Assembly: GCF_000284595.1 (NCBI RefSeq)
Contig: NC_017671.1
Span: forward strand, 653,001 to 717,000
Reading direction: 5' to 3'
Origin: Stenotrophomonas maltophilia D457
GTDB lineage: Bacteria > Pseudomonadota > Gammaproteobacteria > Xanthomonadales > Xanthomonadaceae
Length of the DNA: 64,000 nt
Position numbers and translations under genes: made by a program. The notes under the pieces are model-generated. The model was given only the letters and a program-made list of their open reading frames with translations, searched no databases and had not been told where the DNA came from. Shown here piece by piece: positions 36,925 through 49,031 of the stretch. Every line of letters begins with the position of its first letter. The first letter of the stretch is position 1.

Positions 36925-39126
36925 ATGACCCAGACCGGCCGCTCTTCCCTGTTTGCATCCGCCGCTGCGTTCGTCCTGTCGGGCGTGGTTGGCAGTGCCC
37001 ATGCCGCCGACAGCGTCGCCGGCCAGTTCACCGAATGGAGCAGCGACAGCACGGTGAACCGGCAGATGACCCTGCGCGAACTCGGTTTCCGCCAGCCACT
37101 GGTGCTGAGCGGGCAGGAGAGCCAGCGCGAGGTCTACCTGCCGGTGCCGGCCGGTGTGGCCACCCGCGACGCGCAGCTGCAGCTGGATGGGCGCTATGTG
37201 CGCGGCCACGCCGGGCGCACCTCGGGCCTGTGGTCGGTCGATGGCGACCCGATCGCGGCGCGTTCGATCACCGATGCCCAGGGCGATGCCAGCCAGCTGC
37301 TGGCCATCGATGGCGAACCCCGCCAGAGCGGCTTCGTACGGGTCGGCGTCGGCTGGTGGTCGATCGTGTCCGATTACCAGTGCGCCGACCAGAGCGCGCC
37401 GGCCAATGTGCTGCGGCTGTCGCCGGACTCGCGTTTCAGCTACCGCTTCGACGGCCGCGCCGTGGATACCGTGGCCAAGGCGTGGGGGGCGCTGCCACCG
37501 CGGGTGCGCCTGCTGGTGGATGGCAAGGCGCTGCAGGCACCGGCCTACGATGCGGCTTGGCGCATCGGTACCGCGTTGCAGGCCGGGGGCAAACAGGTGC
37601 AGGTGGTGGCCCTGCCCAAGGTCGGTGACAGCGTTGACCTGGCCGGTATCAGCATCCCGGCCAGCCTGCAGGGCGTGCCGGCCTACGCCGCGCTGGCCAC
37701 GGGTGAGCGCGCGCATGCGATCAGGGATCTGGCCGAAGTCGGCGCGCTGCTGTCATTGCGCGACAGCGGGCCGTTGGCCGCCGATGTGATGATCGGCAGC
37801 GATGCACTGCGCGCCGGCGTGCGTGCGGCGCTGGATGCGCTGGCCGTACAGGTCGGCGCGGCAGGGGCCGATGCGGGCACCGCGTTCGCCGCGTGGCGCG
37901 GCACCGGCATGGGCGGCCTGGAAAAGCCCGCCGCCAACGCGTCGGTCAGCGTGGTGGCCGTGGCCGGGCGTCCGACGCTGGTGGTCGACCCGGCGGCGGC
38001 GGGCAAGGTCGCCGGGCTGCTCGCCGAGCAGTGGCGCAGCTATGCACTGGGCCGCAGCCTGCAGGTCAGCGCAGCGGGCACGCCCAGACTGGACGGTGAC
38101 CAGGTACTGCTGAGCCGGCTCGGCAACATCGCCGGCACCATGGATGTGGTGACCCGCGCCGACCGCAGCGCCAGCTTCGACCTCGGCGCACTGTCGGCCG
38201 ATGGCCGCCTGCCCGAGCAGGTGGTGATCGATGTCTCGGCGGCCCCCAACGCGGCCGGGCAGGGCGCGGTCGCCACGATCTACCTCAACGATTACCTGCT
38301 GGGTGGCAAGCTGCTGTCGGCCAACGGCCAGCCGCAACGGCTGGTGGCCAAGGTGCCGGCCTACGCGCTGTCGGCACGCAACGAGATCCGTGTCAGCTTC
38401 CTGCGCCAGCCGGCGCGTCCCTACTGCCACGATCCGGCCACGGGCTATCCGGTCTCGATCCTGCCCAGCAGCCACCTGACCTTGGCCAAGCGTTCGCTGG
38501 GCAGTGACTTCGTGGGTGCCAGCAGCCAGCTGTCGCGCGGCAACCAGGTGTTCGTGCCCGGCACCTGGCTGCAGGATGCGCCGGCCTCGCTCGGCAAGGT
38601 CATCGCGGTGACCAGCGCAGTGGGCGCATCGCCGGAGGCATCGGAACTGAAGGTGGTCGAAGCCGGTGCCGTGGTCAGCCCGGGCGCGCCGTGGCTGGCG
38701 TTCGGCGTGGCGCCATCCGGTGTCGATATGGCCGGCCTGAAGGATGGCCACCTGCTGATCGGCGGCAAGCCGCAACCGCTGTTGGATGTGAGCGGGCTGG
38801 ATCGTGCCGCGGTGGTGCAGGTGGGGTCGTCCGGTGGCCAGCTGGGCGTTGTTTACAGCGACCTCGGTGCGCAGTCACCGCCGTTCGGCGCCCCATTCCG
38901 TTTGCTGCGGGGCGATCTCGCCGTGCTCGACGGCAGTGATGCCGTGCGCGAATTCGACCGCCAGGATCCCTACGGCACGCGTATCGCGCAGGACGGCAAC
39001 CCGCAATCGAAGTGGGAACGGCACATGGTCTGGCTGCTGCTGCTGGTCGGCGTGATCGTGTTCGCGCTGCTGGCCGCCCGCGTCACCCAGGTGCGTCGCC
39101 GCAAGTCCGCCAACACAGGGCACTGA
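36925..39126 (+). CDS. BcsB-like periplasmic polysaccharide synthase partner
   Basis: 733 residues. Signal peptide to about 27 (VVGSAHA), a long periplasmic region, and one C-terminal membrane helix (about 700-720, MVWLLLLVGVIVFALLAARV). This is the layout of cellulose synthase subunit BcsB, which guides the glycan from the synthase through the periplasm. Supporting stretches are LGFRQPLVLSGQESQREVYL, VIDVSAAPNAAGQGAVATIYLND and RNEIRVSFLRQP...CHDP, typical of the BcsB carbohydrate-binding and flavodoxin-like repeats. No cellulose synthase gene is present. The partner here is NfrB, encoded six bases downstream. The family assignment is by pattern only, so the name is provisional. Confidence 0.75.
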   Translation: MTQTGRSSLFASAAAFVLSGVVGSAHAADSVAGQFTEWSSDSTVNRQMTLRELGFRQPLVLSGQESQREVYLPVPAGVATRDAQLQLDGRYVRGHAGRTSGLWSVDGDPIAARSITDAQGDASQLLAIDGEPRQSGFVRVGVGWWSIVSDYQCADQSAPANVLRLSPDSRFSYRFDGRAVDTVAKAWGALPPRVRLLVDGKALQAPAYDAAWRIGTALQAGGKQVQVVALPKVGDSVDLAGISIPASLQGVPAYAALATGERAHAIRDLAEVGALLSLRDSGPLAADVMIGSDALRAGVRAALDALAVQVGAAGADAGTAFAAWRGTGMGGLEKPAANASVSVVAVAGRPTLVVDPAAAGKVAGLLAEQWRSYALGRSLQVSAAGTPRLDGDQVLLSRLGNIAGTMDVVTRADRSASFDLGALSADGRLPEQVVIDVSAAPNAAGQGAVATIYLNDYLLGGKLLSANGQPQRLVAKVPAYALSARNEIRVSFLRQPARPYCHDPATGYPVSILPSSHLTLAKRSLGSDFVGASSQLSRGNQVFVPGTWLQDAPASLGKVIAVTSAVGASPEASELKVVEAGAVVSPGAPWLAFGVAPSGVDMAGLKDGHLLIGGKPQPLLDVSGLDRAAVVQVGSSGGQLGVVYSDLGAQSPPFGAPFRLLRGDLAVLDGSDAVREFDRQDPYGTRIAQDGNPQSKWERHMVWLLLLVGVIVFALLAARVTQVRRRKSANTGH

Positions 39127-39132
39127 TCCACC

Positions 39133-41280
39133 GTGGACGGTCTGTTCTGGAACATCCAGCTGGCCAACTACTACGCCGCCCTGGAAACCACGGCGGCGGC
39201 GGTGGCCGTGCTGATCCTGATCTCCAGCCTCGATGACCTGTTCATCGATGTCTGGTACTGGGTACGCGAGAGCTGGCGCGCGCTCACGATCAAGCGCCGC
39301 GATGCCTACCGGCCGCTGACCCAGGACGACCTGCTGCAGCGCCCGCAGCAGCCGCTGGCGATCATGGTGCCGGCGTGGATGGAGTACGACGTCATCGCGC
39401 AGATGGTGGAGAACATGATCAACGTGCTCGATTACCGCGAGTACGTCGTGTTCGTCGGCACCTATCCCAACGACCAGCAGACCATCGATGAGGTCGAGCG
39501 CATGCGTCGCCGCTACAAGCGCCTGCGCCGCGTGGAAGTGCCGCACGACGGGCCGACCAGCAAGGCCGACTGCCTGAACTGGCTGATCCTGGCGATCTTC
39601 GACTACGAGAAGCGCCACGACATCGAGTTCGCCGGGGTGATCCTGCACGATAGCGAGGACGTGCTGCATCCGATGGAACTGCGCTTCTACAACTACCTGC
39701 TGCCGCGCAAGGACATGATCCAGCTGCCGGTCACCTCGCTGGACCGCGAGTGGTATGAGCTGGTTGCCGGTGTCTACATGGACGAATTCGCCGAATGGCA
39801 CGCCAAGGATCTGGTCGTGCGTGAAAGTGTTTCCGGCATGGTGCCATCGGCGGGCGTCGGTACCTGCTTCTCGCGGCGCGCGCTGCTGGCGCTGAGCGCG
39901 CAGACCGGCAACCAGCCCTTCAACACCGACAGCCTCACCGAGGACTATGACGTCGGTGCGCGGTTGGCGGCGATGGGCATGCAGTCGATCTTCGCCCGCT
40001 TCCCGGTGCAGTTCCGCGTGCGTCGCCCGTCCTGGTTCGGCTGGGGGCCGGTGCGCGAGCGCACCCAGCAGATGGCGCTGTGCGTGCGCGAGTACTTCCC
40101 CGACAACTTCCGTGCCTCGTACCGGCAGAAGGCGCGCTGGGTGCTGGGCATCGGCCTGCAGAGCTGGGAGTCGCTGGGCTGGCGTGGCTCGCTGGCCACC
40201 AAGTACCTGCTGGCGCGCGACCGCAAGGGCATCATCACCTCGTTCGTCAGCATCATTGCCTACCTCATCTTCCTGCAGCTGCTGCTGTTCTGGCTGCTGA
40301 AGATGTCCGGGGTGTGGACGATGCAGTTCCCCAGCGTGTTCCAGGCCGGTACCTGGCAGATGAACGTCGCGCTGCTGACCACCGCAGCGCTGGCCACCCG
40401 CGTCGTGCAGCGCTTCTACTTCGTCAACCGGCTGTACGGCTGGGAGCATGCCTTGATGTCGATCCCGCGGATGGTGGTCGGCAACATGATCAATTTCATG
40501 GCCACCGCGCGTGCGTGGAAGGTGTTCCTGGCTTACCTGCTGTTCGGCAAGCGCATGGTCTGGGACAAGACCATGCACGACTTCCCGGATGCGGCGCAGC
40601 TGGTGCAGACGCGCAAGCAGCTCGGCGAGCTGTTGACCACCTGGCAGGCGGTGGAGCCGGAGCGCCTGCAGCAGGCGCTGGACCAGCAGCATGCCGGCCG
40701 GCAGCAGCCACTGGGCCGCATCCTGCTCACCCAGGGGTGGCTGGATGATGAAACGCTGGCCGAGGCGATCGCCTTCCAGGGCGACCTGCCTCGTGCGGTG
40801 ATCGACGTGGACTACCTGCGCGCCTGCCACTTCCCGGTCAGTGCCGATGCCTGCGTGCAATGGCGCATGTTGCCGCTGCCACCGCGCCAGCAGGGCACCC
40901 TGCGGCTGGCCGTGGCCAGCCCATTGCCCGAAGAAGCGTTGGCGCTGCTGAAGCAGGAAACCCACAGCGAGCACATCGAACAGAGCATTGCCCGCGAAAG
41001 CGAAATCAACGCAGGCCTGCGCCTGATCGGCGGCGACCGGCACTGGCAGCTGGACAACGTGCCCCTGCTGGGCGACCTGCTGGTGGAGATGCGCCTGATC
41101 GACCACGCGCGCTTCGAGATCGCATTGGACGCGTACAAGCCGCAGCGCGACGGCCGCATCGGCGATTACCTGGTCAAGCAGGGCATCACCACCGAAGACG
41201 CCGTGGCCCAGGCCATGCAGGAGCAGCGCCGGCGTGCGGCCGCGCTGCAGTCGCCGCCTCCCGGAGCCTTGCCGGCATGA
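39133..41280 (+). CDS. nfrB: NfrB-like processive glycosyltransferase with C-terminal MshEN-like region
   Basis: 715 residues, GTG 39133. An N-terminal membrane segment (about 10-38) precedes a GT2 domain with DSED at 173-176, TED at 269-271 and QKARW at 332-336, the D,D,(Q)xxRW set of processive synthases such as BcsA. More membrane segments lie at about 366-392 and 412-430. The C-terminal 210 residues look like a MshEN/T2SSE-N domain: PLGRILLTQGWLDDETLAEA from 526, LLGDLL from 645 and RIGDYLVKQGITTEDAVAQA from 675. E. coli NfrB is the N4 phage adsorption protein B, a synthase activated by c-di-GMP through such a domain. Polymer type and c-di-GMP control are inferred here. Confidence 0.9.
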   Translation: MDGLFWNIQLANYYAALETTAAAVAVLILISSLDDLFIDVWYWVRESWRALTIKRRDAYRPLTQDDLLQRPQQPLAIMVPAWMEYDVIAQMVENMINVLDYREYVVFVGTYPNDQQTIDEVERMRRRYKRLRRVEVPHDGPTSKADCLNWLILAIFDYEKRHDIEFAGVILHDSEDVLHPMELRFYNYLLPRKDMIQLPVTSLDREWYELVAGVYMDEFAEWHAKDLVVRESVSGMVPSAGVGTCFSRRALLALSAQTGNQPFNTDSLTEDYDVGARLAAMGMQSIFARFPVQFRVRRPSWFGWGPVRERTQQMALCVREYFPDNFRASYRQKARWVLGIGLQSWESLGWRGSLATKYLLARDRKGIITSFVSIIAYLIFLQLLLFWLLKMSGVWTMQFPSVFQAGTWQMNVALLTTAALATRVVQRFYFVNRLYGWEHALMSIPRMVVGNMINFMATARAWKVFLAYLLFGKRMVWDKTMHDFPDAAQLVQTRKQLGELLTTWQAVEPERLQQALDQQHAGRQQPLGRILLTQGWLDDETLAEAIAFQGDLPRAVIDVDYLRACHFPVSADACVQWRMLPLPPRQQGTLRLAVASPLPEEALALLKQETHSEHIEQSIARESEINAGLRLIGGDRHWQLDNVPLLGDLLVEMRLIDHARFEIALDAYKPQRDGRIGDYLVKQGITTEDAVAQAMQEQRRRAAALQSPPPGALPA

Positions 41281-44111
41281 AGACCACGCTGCTGTCCTCC
41301 GTCATTGCCGTGGCACTGGCCACGGCGGCCGCGCCGGTGCTGGCCCAGGCCGATGCAGCACTGCCGTTGTCCGGTGCGGCCTACCGCGTCGCCGAGCAGG
41401 CGTTTGCCGCCTATGAGCGCGGTGACTACCCGGCGGCTTACCGGCAGTCCACCGAAGCGATCCGGCTGCGCCCGGACGTGGTGCGGCTGCGCCTGTTGCA
41501 GATCTATGCGCTGCAGAAACTGGGGCGGGGTGCCGAGGCCCAGCAGCAGGCACGTCGTGCACTGGATGCGGGGTTGAAGGATCCGGCGTTGCCGGCGCTG
41601 GCCGCTGCCACCGCTGCGCGCAGCACGCCCCCGGATGCCAGGAGCGGGCGTGCACCCTCCCCACCGCGCGTGGCTGGCAGCGGCGCAGACCGCGCCAGGC
41701 AGCAGGCCTACGCGCTGGCCACCGAGGCCTACGCCGCCTATGACGCCGGGCGGATGGGAGAGGCAGCCAGCAAGGCCGAGCAGGCCTTCCGGCAGCAGCC
41801 AACGCAGGGCGCCTGGGCGATGCTGTGGGTGGCCGCGCTGGAGGCACAGCAGCAGCCCGAACAGGCCGACGCCGCCATTGCCACCGCGCTGCAGCTGGGC
41901 GCGCCGAATGTCGAGGCATTGCGCGCACGGCGCGTGGCGCTGGATCGACAGCGCGCGCTGCTGCAGGCCCAGCAGGCGTACCGGTCGCTGTCCACGCAGG
42001 ATGATGCCGCGGCCGTTGCGCAGGCACGTGCCGCTGTCGAGCTGGCACCGGAGGTGGCGACGTACCGGTTGCTGCTGATTACCGCGCAGCTGCAGCAGGG
42101 GCAGCTGGCCGACGCCGAGCGCAGTGCCGACCAGGCGTTGCAGGCCGACGGCCAGGATCTCAATGCGCGGGTGATGCGCGGCTACCTGCGCCAGCGCCAG
42201 GGCAACAGCCTGCTCGCCAACGAGGACTTCGACGCCGCGCTCGCCATGCCGGGCTCAACGACGCAGCAGCGCAACGTGCGCCTGCTGGCGGTGGATGCGG
42301 CCCTGGCCGCTGGGGATCGCGCACGTGCGGCTGCACTGCTGGCGCCGCTGCGCGCGGCATTGCCAGCAGATGCCAGCGATGCACGCGCGCAGCAGCTGCT
42401 GCAGCAGGGCATCGAGCAGCGCGCCAAGGCGGTCCGTTCCAGTCGCGAGCGTCCGCGTTTGAGCGCGCAGACCTATCCGGCGCCGTTCCAGCACTGCCAG
42501 TCTGGCGACAGCGGCAACCGTTGCGAGTTGATGCCGGCCGACCTGCAGGGCGAGGGTGGTGCCGCACAGCGTGCCTACGCGGCCTACGCGCGCCGGGACT
42601 ATGCCGAGGCCATCGGTGAGGCGCGGCAGGCCGTGCAGCTCGCACCGGACGACGCGAGCCTGCACGGCCTGCTGACCACCACGCTGGCGGCAGGCAACCG
42701 CAGCCAGCAGGACGAAGCACGGCAGCGCCTGGATGCGGCGCTGGCACAGCGCCCTGACGATGCGGAGGCGCTGATGCAGCGCGGCTACCTCAACCAGAAG
42801 GCGCACGAGCCGGCGCGCGCACTGGCCGACTTCCGTGCCGCCGAGGCCACCGGCAGGGCACCAAAGGGCGTGGTGCTTGACCAGGCCTACGCCAGCGCGG
42901 CCAACGGCGATCACCCGCAGGCGCTGACCCTGCTGCGGACGGCCATTGATCGTGCCGATGCCGGTGAGCTGCCACTGGATGCGCACCAGCGCCACAACGT
43001 GCGCAATGCCATCGCCAACTATTCGCGCGAGTGGGGCGTGATCGCCTCGGCCGGCTTCCGTGGCGCGCGCCAGGCGGCGACCAATGTCGGCGGCGCGGCG
43101 ATCAGTACGCCGGGTGATTCGGTGTTCAGCACGCTTGAAGCGTTCTGGCGCCCGCCGGCTTTCAATGACCAGCACGGCACGCTGGAGCTTTACGCGCGGC
43201 TGCTCAACACCCTGTACGACGAGGGTGGCACCTACGAGTCGATCCGCGCCGTGGACCCGTGCACCGGCGAATCGACGCCCGATGCACGCGCGCGCGCCGA
43301 ACGGCTCAGCCGCTCGCGTTCCACCACCGGCTGGCCGTCCACCATCGCCTCGTTCGGCCTGCGCTACGCCTTCGGCCAGACCGGCCTGAGCGCCGGCATC
43401 GAGCGTCGCCAGTTCCTCGGCAGCGCCACCCGCACGGGCGATGTCTACCCCGCTTCGGCGGCCGTGCAATGCAGCCTGCAGCTGGCCCGCAACCCGCCAC
43501 TGGAAGCCAGCACACTGGCCCGCTACCGCCTGGCCAGCGGTTCCGGTGGCTGGATGTCCTACCTGACCTACGGCTATTACCACGGCACCGACCTGCGCAC
43601 CGACGTGAATCAGTGGTGGATGGTCAGTGGCTACGCGCAGGGCGGTTACACGTGGGATGACAACAGCGCGCATTTCACCCTCGACGCACTCGATGCCAAT
43701 GGCACGCCGGTGCGCCGGGTGGGCGATGGCAACGGGCGCCTGCATCGCGAACAGTGGTTCGCTGCCGGTGAACTGCGTGCCGGCCGCAGCTTCCGCTTTG
43801 GTGCCGGGCAGACCCACTGGGTGGTCACGCCGTATGGGGTGGTGGGGGCGGACTGGCTGGACCAGCGCTCGCGCGTGCGCGACATCCGCTACCCGCTGTT
43901 CCCGACGCAGTCGTTCGCACTCAACGATACGCAGCGCAGCTGGTCACTCGGCGCAGGGCCGGGCGTGGGCGTGCGCTACTGGTTCCGCGAAGACCACTAC
44001 AACACGCCGCGTTCCTACCTGGACCTGACCGTGCAGTACCGCTTCGCGATCGGCGGCGGTGATACGCAGCGCGCCAAGGGCCTGTTCGCCACCGCCATCC
44101 TCTCCTACTGA
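41277..44111 (+). CDS. nfrA: NfrA-like outer-membrane polysaccharide export protein
   Basis: 944 residues (E. coli NfrA about 990). ATG 41277 overlaps the nfrB stop. Signal peptide to about 23 (AAAPVLA), then many TPR-like repeats (AYRVAEQAFAAYERGDYPAA, AQRAYAAYARRDYAEAIGEA) to about residue 560. The C-terminal part is strand-rich, with alternating aromatic patterns (TLELYARLLNTLYDEGGTYE, SYLDLTVQYRFAIGGG), suggesting an outer-membrane barrel like the NfrA C-terminal domain. This TPR-plus-barrel layout parallels BcsC, PgaA and AlgK/AlgE exporters. It probably secretes the NfrB product and could be a phage receptor. The last seven bases overlap the convergent DUF4434 gene. Confidence 0.87.
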   Translation: MKTTLLSSVIAVALATAAAPVLAQADAALPLSGAAYRVAEQAFAAYERGDYPAAYRQSTEAIRLRPDVVRLRLLQIYALQKLGRGAEAQQQARRALDAGLKDPALPALAAATAARSTPPDARSGRAPSPPRVAGSGADRARQQAYALATEAYAAYDAGRMGEAASKAEQAFRQQPTQGAWAMLWVAALEAQQQPEQADAAIATALQLGAPNVEALRARRVALDRQRALLQAQQAYRSLSTQDDAAAVAQARAAVELAPEVATYRLLLITAQLQQGQLADAERSADQALQADGQDLNARVMRGYLRQRQGNSLLANEDFDAALAMPGSTTQQRNVRLLAVDAALAAGDRARAAALLAPLRAALPADASDARAQQLLQQGIEQRAKAVRSSRERPRLSAQTYPAPFQHCQSGDSGNRCELMPADLQGEGGAAQRAYAAYARRDYAEAIGEARQAVQLAPDDASLHGLLTTTLAAGNRSQQDEARQRLDAALAQRPDDAEALMQRGYLNQKAHEPARALADFRAAEATGRAPKGVVLDQAYASAANGDHPQALTLLRTAIDRADAGELPLDAHQRHNVRNAIANYSREWGVIASAGFRGARQAATNVGGAAISTPGDSVFSTLEAFWRPPAFNDQHGTLELYARLLNTLYDEGGTYESIRAVDPCTGESTPDARARAERLSRSRSTTGWPSTIASFGLRYAFGQTGLSAGIERRQFLGSATRTGDVYPASAAVQCSLQLARNPPLEASTLARYRLASGSGGWMSYLTYGYYHGTDLRTDVNQWWMVSGYAQGGYTWDDNSAHFTLDALDANGTPVRRVGDGNGRLHREQWFAAGELRAGRSFRFGAGQTHWVVTPYGVVGADWLDQRSRVRDIRYPLFPTQSFALNDTQRSWSLGAGPGVGVRYWFREDHYNTPRSYLDLTVQYRFAIGGGDTQRAKGLFATAILSY

Positions 44112-45109
44112 GCCAGCCCCCAGCGTCGCCGCAGCGCCGCCGCCTGCGGCGTGTCCTGGGTCAGCCACGGCTCCAGTGCATAGACCAGCACGTGCTGCGC
44201 ACCGCTGTCGTGCGCCCACGCCAGCTGCCGCTGGATGCGCGCGGCATCTGCGGTTTCGCCCTTGAACGCGCTGCCGTCGGCGGGGCTGCCGGGCAGTTCG
44301 CGGAACAGTTCGACGATCGCATCGAACCCGATGCCCTGTGCCCGCAAATGGCCGAGCAGCGGTTGCAGCTGCTGCACGTTGCCGGCGCCGGCAACCCCCA
44401 CGCCGTCCTGCACCATCGGCCGCAGCGCGGCCCGTGCCAGCACCGCCTGCCACAGCGCGACCAGGTCGCCGTCGGTCTGCAGGCGGCTGAAGTAGCAGGA
44501 GATCGCACAGTCACCGCCGCGCGCGCTGGCGGCCTGCGCCAGCCCGTGCAGCCACTGCGCCAGCCATTGCTGGCGGGCCGGATCGGCCCAGTGGTACTGC
44601 TCCAGTTCGTAGGGCAGGTACCAGCCGCCGAAGGCGGGCTGCTGCGCCCACGGCGCCTGTGCCAACCAGCTGCGCGCGTGCGCCAGGCTGTCGGCCAGGA
44701 ACGCCTGCAGCGTGGCGTCGTCGGCGCCGATGGCCTGCCACCAGCGTTGCTGGAAGGGCAGGCCAACGCGGATGCGGATGTCGTTCTCGCTGGCGGCGGT
44801 GAACAGCTGCTGCAGGTTGCTGTCCGGCAGCGACCAGTCGCCATCGCTGCCACCGACGATGCCGGTCCACTGCAGCACCAGCTGCCGGCAGCCCAGCGCA
44901 TGGGCAAGCTTCAAGGAACGTTGCCAGTCGGCTGGCCCCCACTGCAGATGGCTGCGCCAGGGCTGCAGGAAGGTGCCATCCACCTGCACCGGCAGCGAAC
45001 AGCCGGGCAGGGTGGCGAGCGTAGCGGCCAACGGCGCCAGCACTGCCGCGCGCAGCAACCGGCGGCGCAACGGCGAAGACGGATCCGTGGGAAGGTCGGG
45101 CCGAACCAT
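44105..45109 (-). CDS. DUF4434-type glycosidase-like lipoprotein
   Basis: 334 residues, ATG complementary to 45107-45109. The N-terminus has a basic stretch and a lipobox (LATLPGC) with Cys37, so it is probably anchored in the periplasm or outer membrane. The rest looks like a TIM-barrel glycosidase of the DUF4434 type: TFLQPWRSHLQWGPADWQRS, LVLQWTGIV, FGGWYLPYELEQYHW with acidic residues at a strand end, and AIVELFRELPG. It converges on nfrA with a seven-base overlap. PgaB, PelA and similar hydrolases trim or modify polymers in other exopolysaccharide systems, so a role in processing the NfrAB product is plausible but inferred from position. Confidence 0.7.
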   Translation of the reverse strand: MVRPDLPTDPSSPLRRRLLRAAVLAPLAATLATLPGCSLPVQVDGTFLQPWRSHLQWGPADWQRSLKLAHALGCRQLVLQWTGIVGGSDGDWSLPDSNLQQLFTAASENDIRIRVGLPFQQRWWQAIGADDATLQAFLADSLAHARSWLAQAPWAQQPAFGGWYLPYELEQYHWADPARQQWLAQWLHGLAQAASARGGDCAISCYFSRLQTDGDLVALWQAVLARAALRPMVQDGVGVAGAGNVQQLQPLLGHLRAQGIGFDAIVELFRELPGSPADGSAFKGETADAARIQRQLAWAHDSGAQHVLVYALEPWLTQDTPQAAALRRRWGLAQ

Positions 45110-45162
45110 GCCCGCATCATCCCAGAGCACCGTGGGTGGGAGGTGAACCCCGCGCCGGGTGG

Positions 45163-45237
45163 TGCCGGCCGCTGGCCGGCATCGTGCCCCGGGTGGCAGG
45201 TGAATCACCATCCGGTAGTGCCGGCCGCTGGCCGGCA
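45163..45237. repeat. Pair of SMAG-type palindromes in direct repeat
   Basis: TGCCGGCC-GCT-GGCCGGCA at 45163-45181 and again, with its GTAG end, at 45215-45237, separated by 33 bases. They lie between the 5' end of the DUF4434 gene and the 3' end of the permease gene. Confidence 0.7.
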
Positions 45238-45248
45238 TCGCGCCCCGA

Positions 45249-46565
<1,317 letters not shown>

Positions 46566-46585
46566 GGGGCTTCTCGCGACAATAA

Positions 46586-46613
46586 GGTGTCACGACCAAC
46601 GGTCGTGACCTAC
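46586..46613 (-). repeat. SMAG-type palindrome
   Basis: Read on the minus strand: GTAGGTCACGACC-GTT-GGTCGTGACACC. It lies 21 bases upstream of the permease start codon. Confidence 0.65.
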
Positions 46614-46622
46614 CCGAATGCA

Positions 46623-46649
46623 GAACGGCCGCGCAGAGCGCGGCCGTTC
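46623..46649 (-). terminator. Hairpin after ettA, probable terminator
   Basis: GAACGGCCGCGC-AGA-GCGCGGCCGTTC, a perfect 12-bp stem nine bases after the ettA stop on the minus strand. The T-rich flank (TTCCTTTCTT) lies on the plus-strand side, where no transcript is expected, so termination for ettA is likely but not textbook. Confidence 0.5.
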
Positions 46650-46657
46650 TTCCTTTC

Positions 46658-48322
<1,665 letters not shown>

Positions 48323-48576
48323 GCGGTCTCCGTAGGCGCGGCCCTGCGCCCGACCCGTCACGGGAACATCCCGTTGCGGCAGCGGGCACAGACTGGAATG
48401 GAATACCGCCAATTATAGCCGGAACCGGTTCCGGCCCGCGCCCGGCCGGAGCCGCGCAGGCTGGCCGTGGCCTGAATACTCCGTCACAGTCCTGCAGCGG
48501 GAAGCGTTTCCAGCCGGAAACGGTTCAGATCGGTTGCGCAATATGGGCTCACCACCCATCCAAGCAGAGGTCTGAC

Positions 48577-49020
48577 ATGCGCATCAATCGAGTAATGGCC
48601 GGCGCCGTGGCTCCGGCCTTCGCCGACAACGACCATCGCCGCGACCACGACCGCCGCGAGTGGCGCGAGGATCGCCGTGAGTGGCGCCAGGACCGCCGCG
48701 ACTGGGAGCGCGACCGCCGCGAGGCCCGGCGCGACTGGGAACGCGACCGCCGCGACTGGCACCGTGACCATGATCGCTACTACCGCCCGGCACCGCCGCG
48801 CGTGGTCTATCGCCCGGCCTATGGCCCGGGCTATGGCTGGAAGGTCGGCCACCGCTACCGCGACTACTACCGCGGCCCGGTCTACGTGGTGAACGACTAC
48901 CCGCGCTACAACCTGCGCCGCCCGCCGTACGGCCATCAGTGGATCCGGGATGATCGCGGCAACATGCTGCTGGTGGCCATCGCCACCGGTGTGATCGCCC
49001 AGTACGTGCTCAGTCGCTGA
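48577..49020 (+). CDS. RcnB-like basic periplasmic protein with a short leader
   Basis: 147 residues. A long Arg/Asp/Trp-rich charged helix ([20 protein letters not shown], about 25-65) precedes a Tyr/Pro-rich RcnB-type domain ([40 protein letters not shown]). RcnB proteins are small periplasmic proteins linked to nickel/cobalt homeostasis in E. coli, but most Xanthomonadaceae members have no tested function. The leader [17 protein letters not shown] is unusually short, as if the hydrophobic core had lost about eight residues. Export may be weak or the start may differ. It is transcribed divergently from ettA. Confidence 0.75.
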   Translation: MRINRVMAGAVAPAFADNDHRRDHDRREWREDRREWRQDRRDWERDRREARRDWERDRRDWHRDHDRYYRPAPPRVVYRPAYGPGYGWKVGHRYRDYYRGPVYVVNDYPRYNLRRPPYGHQWIRDDRGNMLLVAIATGVIAQYVLSR

Positions 49021-49031
49021 GGATCGCGGCC

